Assembly: GCA_010909725.1 (NCBI GenBank)
Contig: JAACMV010000014.1
Coordinates: 682,001-746,000 of the forward strand
DNA length: 64,000 nt
Source: Picochlorum sp. 'celeri'
Lineage: Eukaryota; Chlorophyta; Trebouxiophyceae
Reading direction: 5' to 3'
The notes under the pieces: generated by a model
Told to the model about the DNA's origin: nothing
Seen by the model: the letters and a program-made list of their open reading frames with translations, nothing else
Databases searched by the model: none
Program-made: the position numbers and the translations under genes
Shown here: piece by piece, positions 43,802-55,742 of the stretch
Position numbering within the stretch: position 1 is the first letter of the stretch
Layout: each line of letters starts with the position of its first letter

Positions 43802-45746
43802 TCATTTATCAAAAAGCTTTGCAAATGGCCTTTTCTCTACAGTTATCTCTTGCTGAGCATCAGTTTTTGCTGCATTGTCATTGTCAATCATTCCCATCCA
43901 TTTTGAATTACTCAATCCATCCAGGAACGAGAGGATCGATGTTGTCGGATGAATAACGTCTAGTGCAGAGAGGTTACACTCCTCTTTCAAGGTCCCAGTG
44001 CCCTCTTTTTCTTGTTCCCTTTGTTTGCCATTATTACCAGGTGACTCTGTTGGGTAACAAGAGTCGAATATTCCCTTCAGAGTTCGAATCGGAGAGCTAT
44101 CAGCATCAAACCGATGAAACTCGCTAGGCAACTTGAAAGACGAAGGTGGTGAAAGTGAAGCAATATTGAGATGCAAATCTTCCTGCGTATTTGATTGTGG
44201 TGTCGATGCTGGGGGCATCTTCTGCGGACTGCTCAAATTCTCTGGCGTAGTTGTCTTTAGTGCCTCAGCGATTGAAAGTCGCACTTTAGGGTCTTGATTT
44301 TGCAAGGCTTCAAGCAGTGATTCTTCCTTCTTGTCCGCAATGGACCTGGAAGGATCAAATGCTGGATACTTCTTAATGGACACCTGAGATGACCCTCTGG
44401 CAGGAAGATGAGATGGACAATACTTTCCTTGCATCAGGTTGTAGTTTTGAATTTGCTGCATTGCACCAGCATATTGCATCCAGCCGTTTTTCAAAATCTT
44501 TCCTGGTGGTACCTCATTTGGCTGGCCATTAGAGACCCTCTTCTTCTGCCTTTTTGCTTTCTTCTCCTCCTTCTCCACCGTCTGTGATCCTAGGAGTCTA
44601 TTCAGGCCTATTGGAATTCTTTTCTGTTCTACAAATTCAAAGACGCTGTTGCCACCTGGTCGCTGTTTTGGTGAACTATTAATAGGTGATGGTGGTTTCG
44701 CCTTTGATATCGGGCTAAATGCAGGCAAGCTGTCAGAATTCAAAATATCGATCAGCGATTTCCTCCCATCCTCCTGGGGACTCGTCCTTAATTTCTTCTC
44801 AATATGATTCGTGTGGATAACAGCAGTCGCTGGTATAGAGGTTGGAGCATATGATTCCCAAACATACCCTAATGTTGATGGTGAAGAGATTTGCAAAGCA
44901 ACCATTAAATCCACCAGCTGCAGGCAAAGAAAGAGGAAATAAGTTCATCTACAGGATAGCTGTATAAGACTATACAAAGAACGCACCGTGAGCTCTCTAT
45001 CACGAATGGGATCACCCCAGCTAAGTGGCTTTAGGGCCACAGGGCCCCCTTCAGGTGCCTTCAACCTGACACCACCTTTTCCCAGATGGCGCAAAGCCAC
45101 GTCCCAAGAATTACGAAGCTGATCTATGATACCAACAATCTTTTGAGAAGGATTAAAACTCAATCTCGGACATGGATCGCATCCAGAAGAAGCTATACTA
45201 TTTGCAAGATTCTCATCAAATGGCACCAGCAAAATTTCGACACGTTGCGCAGCATACAGATTGGCCATGGCATCTGCAGGCTCCTTGACATGATGACTTT
45301 CACTTCCTATTTGCTGTGGATTCGATTTACTTGTTTCTACAGGAGGTGATACTACCCTATCAACACCGGACAACTCCTCAACAGAATCCTGTTTCTTTTG
45401 AGTCCTCTTTGGGGCCACAAATGTATCGTAAAATTTTATCAGGATACCGTGCATCTTTCTGTTTGTCATACCGCACGTTTCTTTACCCTTAACTAGCCAT
45501 TGGAATGTTTTCTGGTAAAAGGCACAAACTTGCTCGACCGTCTTAGAGCCAAGGGTGCTCGAGATGTCTCGACAACAGTCCTCAACCGATCGATCACCAG
45601 CCACACGAAGATATTCATAGAAATATCTTTCCTCTGATACCTTCCACGCTCCTTTGGGACCACCTGCACAAATGCAACACACACGTCAGGAGACTCATGG
45701 ATGTTCCAGTCTTTCACTGCCTACACGTACCGCCTGTACTCGCCAT
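43802..45746 (-). CDS. SANT-domain protein, TKI1/Cramped-like
   Basis: Exons 45746-45731 (16 nt), 45663-44987, 44917-43802; introns 67 and 69 nt; 602 aa. The N-terminal SANT/Myb-like domain is WKVSEERYFYEYLRVAG ... GSKTVEQVCAFYQKTFQWL. A middle domain follows the plant TSL-kinase-interacting protein 1 and animal Cramped pattern: RVEILLVPFDENLANSI, PRLSFNPSQKIVGIIDQL, KPLSWGDPIRDRELT, LGYVWESYAP. The last 300 residues are Ser/Pro/Lys-rich with a basic patch (KKAKRQKKRV), probably disordered and nuclear. Family members act in chromatin regulation. Domain call fair, function inferred. Confidence 0.72.
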
Positions 45747-46094
45747 AACCCCTCCTCTTAATTGACTAATAAAATCATATATTTAATAAGAGAACATAAA
45801 TTGATATCCCTTTCGATTCAGATACAACGAGGAAAATTCGGAAATTTCAAATTTTCGCGTCGAATTCTGATGTCTATATGCGAAAAGTAATCCTAGAACC
45901 TTTCATAATCAATGAAATATATATTTTAATGCAAATATATACATATTGTAGGCATGCAATCTTGCCCACAAGAAGCAAAATAACCCAACATTGGACACGT
46001 CCTATTTATGAAAAAGCTAGGCATGGATCCTAGACCCAAGGGATCTCGATGACAAGGTGTTGTTACAAGAGAGATCAAAGTAGTATGCAATCAT
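45747..46094. other. AT-rich gap between SANT protein and PGRL1, nothing recognised
   Basis: No gene seen. It contains the PGRL1 3' signal (TTACA at 46063-46067, TGTAA on the minus strand) and the SANT gene promoter, with runs of A/T (ATATATATTTTAATGC and similar). Confidence 0.4.
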
Positions 46095-47197
46095 TTACGA
46101 TGAAGCTGGGGCTGCCTCTTTCTTCGCGGGCTCCTCTGGCTCCTGAACGACCACCTGTCTACTCTTTGCATCGAATCTAAGCTTGGACTTGCACTCGGAG
46201 CATTCCACGATGTTGGCATCCCTGTTTCCTGACACAGTGAATATGTCTCCAAAGTAGGCTACATTCTCAGTACCACAGTTTGGGCATTGGGCTTTCAACA
46301 CGAGTGCATCCCTGAAGACCAAATTGGTAATGGCATTTGACAAGACATACACAGCAGGGAGAATGACTCCCCAGACAACAATGATGCCAAATGGCTCTGG
46401 CAGTTCCATCAGCTGTGTCACCTCGAAGCCAGTCAAATCGTCAATGCTGAAAAGGGCTGCTAATACCGTGATTGCAGCCGGGGCATTCAAACTTAACATT
46501 CTCAGGTAGTCCACATTGGCATCAGAATACATCTTCCTAGACCGAATGCTGCAACGAGCTCCTTGGAAGGTCACAGCACTTCCCTCCTGTCGCAAAGCAT
46601 TCTTCAGTTCATCGAATTCCTCATTTGATATGATTGGCTTTCCAGCATTGTACGCCATTGTCGCCTCCAAGAACCTCTTCTCATTTGAAGAGAGAACGGC
46701 AACCTTGCTTCCACTCCAAAGCAACTCATCTTTCAGCAAGTCGAACTCTTCGTCCGAAATTGAGGGCGTCCCGTCATAGTAAAATGCCTGTATACGGAAC
46801 ATCAAAGAGATAAATTATAAATCAGGAGCACTAAACAAAGCGTGACACGTACAGAGAGTGCTTCCAAGAAAGCCTGCTCCTTCTCCCCCAGCGTCATCTG
46901 ACTCACTGGTTTACCCCCTTCCATATCAAGACTACAATAATCATTGATATTAGCACCGCATCCCTCTGCAATGTACAATACCACCAGGTGAACTCATTGG
47001 TACGCTGAGCAGGGGCTCGCACTGCCTGACGCTCAATTCAGCGTGTTCTAAGGTTTCTTTGTGATGTACATACCTGACTCTTCATTTGCTTTCACTCTGA
47101 ATCTGTTCGAGGCTGTGCATGGCCTCTGAACGAGACGGGGGCAAGCGTTCCTTACGCCCAAACTCACAACACCCTGGACTTTGTTCACAGCATACAT
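46095..47197 (-). CDS. PGRL1: PGRL1-like thylakoid protein of cyclic electron flow
   Basis: PGRL1 with PGR5 mediates antimycin-sensitive cyclic electron flow around photosystem I. Exons 47197-47074, 46965-46853, 46787-46095; introns 108 and 65 nt; 309 aa. The first exon is a good transit peptide (MYAVNKVQGVVVSLGVRNAC..., Arg/Val/Ser-rich). Then GCGANINDYC, with two of the redox Cys, SQMTLGEKEQAFLEAL, TMAYNAGKPIISNEEFDELK, CSIRSRKMYSDANVDYLRML, two membrane helices around FEVTQLMELPEPFGIIVVW, the zinc pair CPNCGTENVAYFGDI and CSECKS. All match PGRL1 closely. A nuclear gene for this protein shows a photosynthetic chlorophyll-bearing host. Divergent from the DEDD exonuclease gene. Confidence 0.95.
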
Positions 47198-47446
47198 GTC
47201 TCTTCGGTAGATGTATTAAAAGGTATCAAATCAATTTCCAATCATCTCAGACCCTGCCGACAGCTAGATATACAGGGGATGAATCCCTTGGAGAGGATTC
47301 GAACGCATCATCTCGATCGATATCTATAGATATTAGCTAATGTTCTATTCAAGACATCCTAGACAACTTTGAAAAGAGCTCGGGGTCTGACGACGACAGG
47401 TGATTGAGAAAACAGTTTATTGCCTTGAGAGAAAGGAATAGATGTA

Positions 47447-48293
47447 ATGTTCTTCTCGATCGATGTCGAATGTGTCGCTGTAGGTACAGACCACAATGCA
47501 AGAAGCGTGGCACAAATTTCCTTGGTGGTACGTTGATGGATGAAGTTACACTTATTATCATGCGAAATAATCTTCTTCATATATTTTAAATACAGAATCA
47601 GTTTGAGCAAGTGCTTCTGAATTTGTATGTGAGGCAAGAGGCTCACGTGGTGTCGTATCTCACCCCCCTTACTGGGTACGTTGCCATGCATGGTCTGGCA
47701 TTCCACATGTGTCCCGTGTATTGACTGCTGGTGATGATGTAGGTTATCAAAAGAAATTCTCGATACCCAGGGGATTCCTTTGTCCCATGCTCTTCATCTC
47801 CTGAGAACAATGCTCCCAAAGGATGCTATTCTTGTGGGACAGAATATCTCCAAGGATGTGGAATGGCTGGGGTTGAAATATGGTCAGGATTTTCAGGAAC
47901 TCAAAGATTTGACTGGCCTTTTCAGGGTCTTGAATCCAAAGTATAATTCGTATTCGGTATTTTCTCAGGATCACTTGGTGAAGACTCTGTTGAACTGGGA
48001 TGTCTCTGGCAATCATGACGCAGTTGGGTATGTTTGTGAGTCCTCTTGTACTTTTGTGACCCGATTTTTACAATTTTTTTCTATTTTTCCTGCGTAGGGA
48101 TGCCATAAAGTCGATACGATTATATCATTTGTACCTTCAATCTCAAAACCAGCCGGGATTGTGGGACGAATTATGCCGGAAGCTCTTGGAGTCCACGCCC
48201 GAGCCCTCTTTTGCCAAACTGCATCCAACATATGAGGGTGTCTGCATGGGTAACAGAAAGACGTGCTCTTGTGGAGCTCCATTCTTTGGATAA
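47447..48293 (+). CDS. DEDDh 3'-5' exonuclease domain protein
   Basis: Exons 47447-47527, 47596-47675, 47743-48027, 48098-48293; introns 68, 67, 70 nt; 213 aa as modelled. RNase H-like exonuclease fold: FFSIDVECVAVG (first Asp-x-Glu), YLTPLTGLSKEIL, VGQNISKDVEWLGL (second Asp), then HDAVGDAIKSIRLY (His-x4-Asp of the DEDDh type). It ends with a Cys cluster, CMGNRKTCSCGAPFFG, that may bind metal. Resembles REX4/ISG20-type RNA exonucleases, but the long KYGQDFQELKDLTGLFRV insertion and the Cys tail are distinctive. The N-terminus is uncertain: an upstream exon is likely, though none could be joined in frame. TGTAA at 48307-48311. Confidence 0.8.
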
Positions 48294-48349
48294 TACATAT
48301 TATTGGTGTAACATCGATGTGCGAATAAATTAGGGCAATGTTTCTTTAG

Positions 48350-49214
48350 CTAATCGAAAACAATCTTCTTTCCTGCTGGCTTGTGTAAATGGATTGCTAG
48401 CATGTCCTTCGATTCCTTTTTTGCTGCCCATGATGGGTGCAGAGGAGCTTCAGCCGCTTTCTTCGTTTGATTTTTCTTTCTCTCTGAAGATTTATGCTTT
48501 GCATCCGTGCCATGCAATTTCTCCGCAAGCCTTTGCCGAGCCCTCTGTCCCATTCTATTTTTTGGCTTTTTTCTCTTGACCTTGTCCTGACTTTTAGGGA
48601 TTGCATCTTTTGCAGAGGCTTTCACGGTCTTTTCCTCAACTGTTTGGAGATCATCTACCTGACTTTGTTTAGGCTTTAATGGCATGTTCTCCACCACAGG
48701 ATTCGTCTTGGCCTCCTGCAGTTTTTCCTTGATATCCCTCAAGCCTTGCACATGATCAACTACAACCTGAGCACCTGCGACCCTGATGGAATCTTCATCT
48801 AACTCTTCTTCTTGTGGGCCATCTGCACACAAAAAGCTCCAAACTTTTGCAACGTCGATATTTTTCGTCCGTTTCAATTTGTCTTCCAGGGGAGGAACAT
48901 GGGTTGGTTGAGAGTCCTTTGCCTTCTTCAGACTCTTTACTACTTTTCGAATTTCTGCCTCCTTACTTTTCTTGATTGCCTGTATTGTACCATGATGAAA
49001 TTCTAATCATTGATCTATCATACTCAGATGGAGCCAAACGAGCCATACCCTTTTGAGTTGAACCTTGCATGCGTGAAGTTTTTTCCCGTAGTATTCCTCC
49101 CTGTAATCGGATTAAATGTCATCAAAAATGTTTTTGATCCAAAAGAAAATGAAAACATCCACCATACCCTTTGATTGAGCTTCTTTTGCTGGCTTTAGGA
49201 CGAGAGTTTCCCAT
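48350..49214 (-). CDS. BUD22/SRFBP1-like nucleolar protein
   Basis: Exons 49214-49168, 49100-49049, 48979-48350; introns 67 and 69 nt; 242 aa. The N-terminal block (YYGKKLHACKVQLKR, AIKKSKEAEIRKVVKSLKKA) and the conserved C-terminal block HPSWAAKKES ... GKKIVFD are the two BUD22-family signatures. The middle is Lys/Glu-rich with a basic stretch KVKRKKPKNRMGQRARQR. Yeast Bud22 works in 40S ribosome biogenesis. Shorter than yeast Bud22 (about 519 aa). Family call good. Confidence 0.78.
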
Positions 49215-49425
49215 GCCGTCTTTACATGCGGTTTGACATTTTGTACACGTTAAGTTGCTGATCGTAAGATATATATAGTATAAAATTACATACTTGGTTT
49301 ACATTCGCACAGTAGTGTAGATGTCAAAATCCATGCAAAGACAAAATGTCGAGGAAAAAAGAGTGCCTTATGCATCATTTCAGATCTGATCTAGATCAAA
49401 TGGTAAAGGCAAGTGAAGCTGCAGT

Positions 49426-50721
49426 TCAAAGAAGGCACAAATCAAGCACCTCATCGAACACATCTTCAGAGACTGAAGCACATTTGAGAAGTTTGAGTAC
49501 CCAATCTTCGTCAAGCATGTCATAGTCTTCTTTTCTCTTCATCAGCATGTGACCAGATATTTCAAAAACTGCTGGATCCACCTGAGAATCCAACACGTCC
49601 TGTGGCAGTTCGTTCCTTGCTTTTCTCTGCGAGAAGTAATTTGGAACCAAAAAAACTCTTGCACCTCTGTCCACAATGAGCATGTTGTGAGGAATATTTT
49701 TCACAGCAAGTCGCTGACACAGGCCTCCAATCAAATTTGCCATATCAGTTGGATCACCTCCTGATTCAAACACAAGACCATCCACTGGATAATCAACCAA
49801 TTTTTCGATACGAATAGAGGAGTGACCAACTTTCTTCTTTGAAACGAATGTGGTTTTTGCGCGCTCCAGAGGCATTGCTGCTGACAAGTAGTATGCTTGG
49901 AAATGAAGATGGTTGATTGTTGCATATGCGCCCAGCGAGTTATATCCAATCCTGAAATATGGATTATTTGCTTCCTGAGCAAATTGTAGTGCCAGCAAGA
50001 GTGTGTCAGGTGTCACGAGCTGTGGCAAATTATCCAACACTCGTGGAACGAGGAGGACATGGCCATACTCAATTGGTGAGACATTAATCACAACCAGATT
50101 TGGAGAACCTGAAACAACGAAAGCTTCCTCAAACTCTCCCCCACGTCCGTGTTGACTTTCTTCGAATGCAAACAGAACTTCTTTCTGCATTGCCTTGCAG
50201 AAATTGAATTTGCAGTCATCAAATGGCTGGTCCACCTTGTCCACGCGAAATTCTGTTGGCCTCTTCTTGGAAGCCCTGCCTTCGTTCAGCTGAGCAATAA
50301 ACCCATATGATCCTTCAATTGTGTGCGTTGGGCACGCTGTCACATCGTATCTGAACAATCCTTCTTCCGCCTTGCATTCCCACTCTGCCAGGATCAAGGT
50401 GTCCAACAAGCTCTTCTGAGGGACAACCTGTCCACTGGACTCTGAGCCGTGCTCATCAGTAGAATCTCCCACGTGTGAGGAGATCACCTCGGATTCATTG
50501 TCAACATCTGGGACAACCATATCGGTAAAGCTTCCGAAAGACCTGATTTTGTGAATGGCATTCACTTTTGGAGCAAAATTGTACAAATGCACCGTGGCTC
50601 CCAAAATCTGCCTGATTGGCTTCTCGGACGAATCAACTTTCTCCTCGTTTTTGCTCTGATCATCATCCTGTAACTGCGTCAGAGAATACACAGTCTGTGA
50701 TTTCACAATGGAGAGTGTCAT
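49426..50721 (-). CDS. VTC2: GDP-L-galactose phosphorylase (VTC2/GGP)
   Basis: Controls entry into ascorbate synthesis: GDP-L-galactose plus phosphate to L-galactose-1-phosphate and GDP. Single exon, 431 aa from ATG 50721. Conserved: LLDTLILAEWECKAEEGLFRYDVTAC (in pieces), GSYGFIAQLNEGRASKKRPTEF, INVSPIEYGHVLLVPR, ANPYFRIGYNSLGAYATINHLH, FQAYYLSAAMPLE, with the HIT-like histidines in NHLHFQ, and EISGHMLMKRKEDYD near the end. It lacks the first part of the plant protein. The plant-type pathway supports a green lineage. The 700 bp upstream contain no gene I can support. Confidence 0.95.
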   Translation of the reverse strand: MTLSIVKSQTVYSLTQLQDDDQSKNEEKVDSSEKPIRQILGATVHLYNFAPKVNAIHKIRSFGSFTDMVVPDVDNESEVISSHVGDSTDEHGSESSGQVVPQKSLLDTLILAEWECKAEEGLFRYDVTACPTHTIEGSYGFIAQLNEGRASKKRPTEFRVDKVDQPFDDCKFNFCKAMQKEVLFAFEESQHGRGGEFEEAFVVSGSPNLVVINVSPIEYGHVLLVPRVLDNLPQLVTPDTLLLALQFAQEANNPYFRIGYNSLGAYATINHLHFQAYYLSAAMPLERAKTTFVSKKKVGHSSIRIEKLVDYPVDGLVFESGGDPTDMANLIGGLCQRLAVKNIPHNMLIVDRGARVFLVPNYFSQRKARNELPQDVLDSQVDPAVFEISGHMLMKRKEDYDMLDEDWVLKLLKCASVSEDVFDEVLDLCLL

Positions 50722-51447
50722 TTTTCTCTCTTGTCTCCTCAACTGTTGCAATCCACCTTTTGACCTTATTGCTAGCCTTATTTTCGATTATGACCAAAAA
50801 ATTTATGTACGATTCCTTACGATACTATCTGAAAGATTTATTTAATGTATCTATCCTTAAAGGATTTGCTATGAGAATTCCTAATACTTGGCTCACCAAG
50901 AGTCTATTCGTGCTGTTTGCTACTAGCAAGTCTACTTGTTTCCTCCACCAGACTGGCGCAAAATATCCTGAAAATACGTCAAAAATGAGATTAGGCAAAG
51001 ATCTAAATCCAAGCCAAGGTGTAACGTTCAAACATAAACGAGAGGCTTTCAACACCACATGCAGCAGCACGCACCGAAGGGCTTCCCCCCAAAGACACAG
51101 GACAACCTCTACCACCAGAATTATGTAAATTAATCATCTATAAGTATTTCTAACACCAATGTACTATGTATCTTATTTCGATCGCAATATTCTTTTTTGA
51201 TTCTGAAGTCTCGGACTCTACCACGTTACGTTTACGAGCTGAATGCACGCTCACTGAGTTGTATTCCAAAGTCAACAGTAAGAATCAAACTTCTATCGGA
51301 CTACTGCGTGGCATTGACGCAGGTATATGCCACGTGAAATGGCGTTAATGCAACGCGTGTGGGCATCTTCAATCCCGAGAGATGGTACCATCAATACTGA
51401 TGTCCAATGGGGCACATACGCCTTGTAGATCCGTGGCTGAAATTACA
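50722..51447. other. VTC2-AAMP gap, nothing supported
   Basis: A 726-bp stretch without a convincing gene; it should hold the VTC2 promoter and leader. Minus-strand frame 50825-51115 is open for 97 codons but has no ATG. TTACA at 51443-51452 (twice, overlapping) is the AAMP poly(A) signal on the minus strand. Confidence 0.4.
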
Positions 51448-52776
51448 TTACAGTGGCGGACTTCTCAAGTCAAACACTCGACATATGCAATCTTCTCCTC
51501 CAGTCAAGATCTGATTGCCATCTGGTGACAAGGCCATATTCTGGATAGGATCAGTGTGTCCTCTGAACTCATAGACACAAGACCCTGACCTTGCGTCCCA
51601 GCAGCGTACTATTCCATCGAGGCAGCTCGATACAATCATATGGTTTGATGGATGCGCTAATACTTTGGTAACTCCATCCGGATGCTGGCATTCCACGCGT
51701 ACACTGAGTGTGGCCATATCCCACACGACCACATTCCCATCCATACCAGCACTTGCTGCCAGGGAATTGTCTGCCAGATAAATAATGCTTTCTATGCTCG
51801 TTCCATCAGCGTGCTTATCCAAAGACCCTAATACTTTCCCTCCCTCGAGGGATACTAATTTAACAGTCCCTGCTTCTGCTCCAGAGAGAGCAGTTTGGCC
51901 ATTGGGATGTATTCCCATGCATGTGAGACCAGTGGCATGGAAATGTGCCCCCTCAACACACGTGATAGCCTGGCCTGACTTTGGATCCCATACACGGAGA
52001 GATGCGTCTCCCTCTCCTCCCCCTGTGACGACCAATTTCCCATCAGGGGTGAAAGAGCCACACGTAACTGACCCTGCATGCCCAGAGAAGGTCATCATGA
52101 ATTCCCCATTTTGGGCCGACCACATCCATGCCGTGAAATCAGAAGAGCCAGCAAGAACTATACTTCCTCTAGGATGCCATTGAACCCACTCGACAGATTC
52201 AGATGGCCCATCAAGGGTATGCAGGCAGTTGCCATGTTTGACATCCCAGATTTTGACGCAACCATCCATGGCCCCACTGGCCAGCAAACTGCCATCGTGA
52301 TTAAAGTCCATCGACGTGATTGTATCCTTATGACCTTTCAGTTCAAAGACATCCCCTTGATTTTCCATAAAAGCATCTTCGCCTACCCTCCAAATGAATC
52401 CTACATCGTCTCCCCCACCTGAGGCCACCGTGTCAGGTGAAACTCTGCTCCAGGCCACAGCATATACGGCTTCACTATGCCCTTGAAATGCGTGTATTGA
52501 ATCATCCACATAATCATTATCCATCATCATATCCATATCTCCTTCATACTCTTCCACATCCTCGCCTGCATCTCCTGCGCACATGCAAGTCAGCGTTGGG
52601 GTATATTCTTTACATGAAATAGACCAGGAACGAAAACCCATCACCAATTATGTTACAATACCTTGATTTCCATCCAAATCAGCCACAACAGTCCCACCAA
52701 CAACTTCTCCATTTTCAATAGCCACGTAATCTTGTTCGTCACCAGAAGCACCTCCCATATCGGTAGATTCCTCCAT
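51448..52776 (-). CDS. AAMP: AAMP/Sqt1-like WD40 protein
   Basis: Exons 52776-52662 and 52574-51448, 87-nt intron (gtattg...cgcag); 413 aa. Acidic N-terminus (DVEEYEGDMDMMMDNDYVDD) then seven to eight WD repeats: AFQGHSEAVYAVAWS, ELKGHKDTITSMDFNHDGSLLASGAMDGCVKIWD, LDGPSESVEWVQWHPRGSIVLAGSSDFTAWMW in pieces, and CRVFDLRSPPL at the end. The acidic start and LEWxxWHP-like repeat are typical of angio-associated migratory cell protein; yeast Sqt1 is the ribosomal protein uL16 chaperone. An in-frame ATG at 52881 would add 35 residues, possibly across a 48-nt intron. The stop TAA lies in CTGTAATGTAA. Confidence 0.88.
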
Positions 52777-52881
52777 ATCTGTAGAGAAAATCGTATATAA
52801 ATACTTGTTGTTTAATGCCTCATGACCTTGGATGCGCCATGGAAATATTGCCATATTGCCATCTCTGATCAGAGTTCCCAT

Positions 52882-53232
52882 GAGAAAGAGGAATCTTCAA
52901 ATCAAGGGACACCTTTTTAATCCGACACACGCAAATCATTCAGAATATTTGAATTCCATGGATGTGTAACCAAATACCATGAAGGAGAGGGGGAGCGATC
53001 GCGGTTGAGTTGAACGCTTGAACATGTACAGCATAATTGTCATTGGGAGCTTACTGCTTTTTGTGGTGTCTGAAAAGTCATTCATACATTTCTCGTACGT
53101 GCATATGGGTTGAATATGGTCTTGTATGGTTGGGTATACGTACGATACAGCCTGCTGAATTCGATGTGTCATCGCGTGCAGGCGGACAGCAAGAAGGGCC
53201 TTTTGGTATGTGCTGAGCTGTGCTATTTTCTT
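52882..53232. other. AAMP-APP1 divergent intergenic region
   Basis: About 350 bp between divergent genes. No supported gene. Splice-acceptor-like GTGCAG at 53175-53180 could end an upstream non-coding or coding exon of the APP1-like gene. Confidence 0.3.
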
Positions 53233-55505
53233 ATGGGTCGTCAAATGGCTTCAGGAGCTGGAGGGACTCGGCATGGCTTGGATTATGCTTACAGCGGTGC
53301 GTTGACGGGACTTTTCGGAACTGTCCACTTTGTTTCCAGGACTGTGTTGGTTGATACTCCTTGAGGAACGGCACATATGCGACCTGCAGGTTATCGCTGC
53401 GTCTGTTGTTGAGGATGAATATCTTAAAAAGACTGGATTAACTCCAATGGATATCGAGGCGACACGCGTTGTCAGGCAAAAGTATCGCAGTCCTTCTGGC
53501 CAAGGGCATTCGGAAAGGATTATGGATATTGTCAATGCAATCACCAGGGTGCGCATCTTTTTCCTATGTGTCAGCGTTTATGCTGTGTCATTATTTTCAT
53601 GACGACTTGTGGAGACGTGCAGGGGAAAGGATACACTGCAGGGACCAAGCAGCTTGTTTCCAGGGTATCTGGTGCCACCAGGAAACTCCAGAAAGGGCTG
53701 CATAGGATCATTCAGTCCGTTGGGAAGGAGGAATTAAATTTTATTTTATGTTCTATTAATGTTCCTGCTATGATTGAGGTTGCTCACACCAAGACCATAA
53801 AATTGCTTGTTGGGCCAAGGTTGAAAGATCTGGAAACTGTGTCCAGGGCAGCTATTGTTGATGGTCTGCAAAAGATTGGATTGAGATATAGGCACCAACG
53901 GCAAGAATGGGCAAAACAGGTTATATTACAGACATACGGGGTTCATCTAACATTATTTAAAGCATACATTGATGACGGTGGTGATTATCATTCAATGTAC
54001 AAGCTCCTGTACAATGACCTCCAGGGAGAAGTTCACAAAGAAGTTTTGAAGCATATTCACGTGCAAGCGGAAGCAGCAATGGAAGCCTTTCATCAGATTG
54101 ATCAGAGTGGATCGAAAACCCCTGGGATAGTGTTGAAAATTTTGAGTGATGTTGATGACACTGTTTTTTCATCTGGAGGCTCATTCCCGGCAGGGCTTGA
54201 CTCGCGATACCCAAGGTGCGATTGAATGAATGAACCTAATAGCCATAGAGTTATATGTATAGATTACTATCCACTGATTTGTACGTGATATACATGTGCA
54301 GAAAGTCATATTATCCAGGTGCATTGGCCCTGTACGCTGCTATGGACAGACATTTTGCAAAGAAACATCGTGCAAGCTTGGAAACATTGAAATCCCTTGC
54401 ATCAGGGGATTCGCCTACAAAGTCCAGAGTGCCGTCAAACATTCAGAAACTTCATCCCGCGAACCTGCCAAAATTGAAGACAAGCACACCTTTGAAGATA
54501 CCTTCACTTCAGGTGTCTAATAAGAGTGACGAGTCACAATCGCCACTTCCAGGCACTTCTCCAGAATTTTACATTCTGGGTGATTTGATGACGCCCAGAG
54601 ACACGGTTAACTTTTCGGCATTTTCTGGACTGAACAGATCTCACAGTGGAGCAACATCAAATAGGAAAAACAGTCCTCACCAGGAGGGTTCTAATTTAGT
54701 CTTATTATCTGCTAGGCCAGAAAGTTATAAAGGACTGACAGAAAGTGAAAGCTATAGAAAATATTTCCAGCCATTAGTCGAGCGCGGAGATTTGGATACT
54801 TCTCCAACAATGCTTCTTGGGTCATTGGATTCAGGCCCTCGAGCACTATTGAAGTTATTTTTCGGAAGCTCGAGCGACCCCGAACATCTCAAATCAAAAA
54901 CTGCAACAGACGCATTGTATCAGACACTCGCTGCTAAGAAATTGAGTAGATTTAACGAATATGCAGCTTTGTATCCTGAAGCTGCCTATGTATATGTAGG
55001 AGACAATGGACAAGGAGATGTTCTTTGTGCTGAAGCATTGGCCAACAATATGGTATCGAATCCTAGGATTATCGCCAGCTTTATTCACAAAGTTGCACCA
55101 ACAATGTCAACCCTATCCATGTTCCGGAAAGAAGAGAATAGACCTGAAGACATTGTTCGCTCATGGAAGATGAGAGGGATACATCTCCATCAAACGCACC
55201 TTGGCATGGCGAAAGCCGCACTTGATCTGGATTTGATTAGTATAGATGACGTAAGGAAGATAGGGATGTCCGCTGTATGTGAATTTGAAAGGATTTCAAG
55301 CAGGTATAGTGGCAGGCATGCAGGAAGGCACTTACCAAAAGCTGCAAAGGATCTGAACTCTGACATTGATAGTATCAATTCTTCACTTGCAGAAGCTGAT
55401 AGGATCCCTTACGTCAAAACAACCTCTGGAGAGGAAGCACAAACTTTTCCAGGCGACATGGTTTCCAAGCAGTCTTCCATGGAACATGACGTTATTTTAG
55501 AATAA
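53233..55505 (+). CDS. APP1-type phosphatidate phosphatase-like protein
   Basis: Modelled exons 53233-53296, 53340-53548, 53623-54215, 54302-55505; introns 43, 74, 86 nt; 689 aa. The catalytic Asp motif is LSDVDDTVFSSGG (first Asp about 268), the haloacid-dehalogenase DxDxT motif of the App1/lipin LNS2 superfamily. VLLSARPESYKGLTE and YVYVGDNGQGDVLCAEAL later in the protein match the remaining motifs. Around these lie a helical N-terminal domain and a Ser-rich insert. Yeast App1 dephosphorylates phosphatidate at endocytic sites. The first intron (43 nt) and the N-terminus are uncertain; an alternative intron ending at ctgcag near 53390 would change about 40 residues. TGTAA at 55577-55581. Confidence 0.78.
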
Positions 55506-55742
55506 GTCCATTACGCATTCTGATTCCCTCATCGTGGTACAATATTTTGCAAATAGCACCTAAATGATATTATTGGTGTAATTTTGAACTCACAAGCGAG
55601 CAATGAGAATGAATATGGCTTGAAACGGAGCCCGCACTGTTCTTTGTGTCAGTTTTGTTGCACCTTTTTTCGGGAGAGATGGCGAGTTTTGCTTTGCATG
55701 CGCGATTTATAGATTATAATTAGATGTTATACGGGAATTGAG

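Noticed and set aside
47270..47310. GGATTCGAACGC resembling a tRNA B box
   Set aside because: Flanks do not form a T-stem on either strand and no partner halves were found.
50825..51115. 97-codon minus-strand frame upstream of VTC2 as a regulatory uORF
   Set aside because: It has no ATG, and I could not match it to the plant VTC2 uORF peptide. Plant uORFs of this gene use a non-ATG start, so comparison is still worthwhile, but the sequence alone does not support a call.
53110..53244. Upstream coding exon of the APP1-like gene in the frame containing FWYVLSCAIFLW
   Set aside because: It has no ATG and would need an unsupported acceptor; the Gly-rich MASGAGGTRHGLDYAYS start is preferred, though uncertain.
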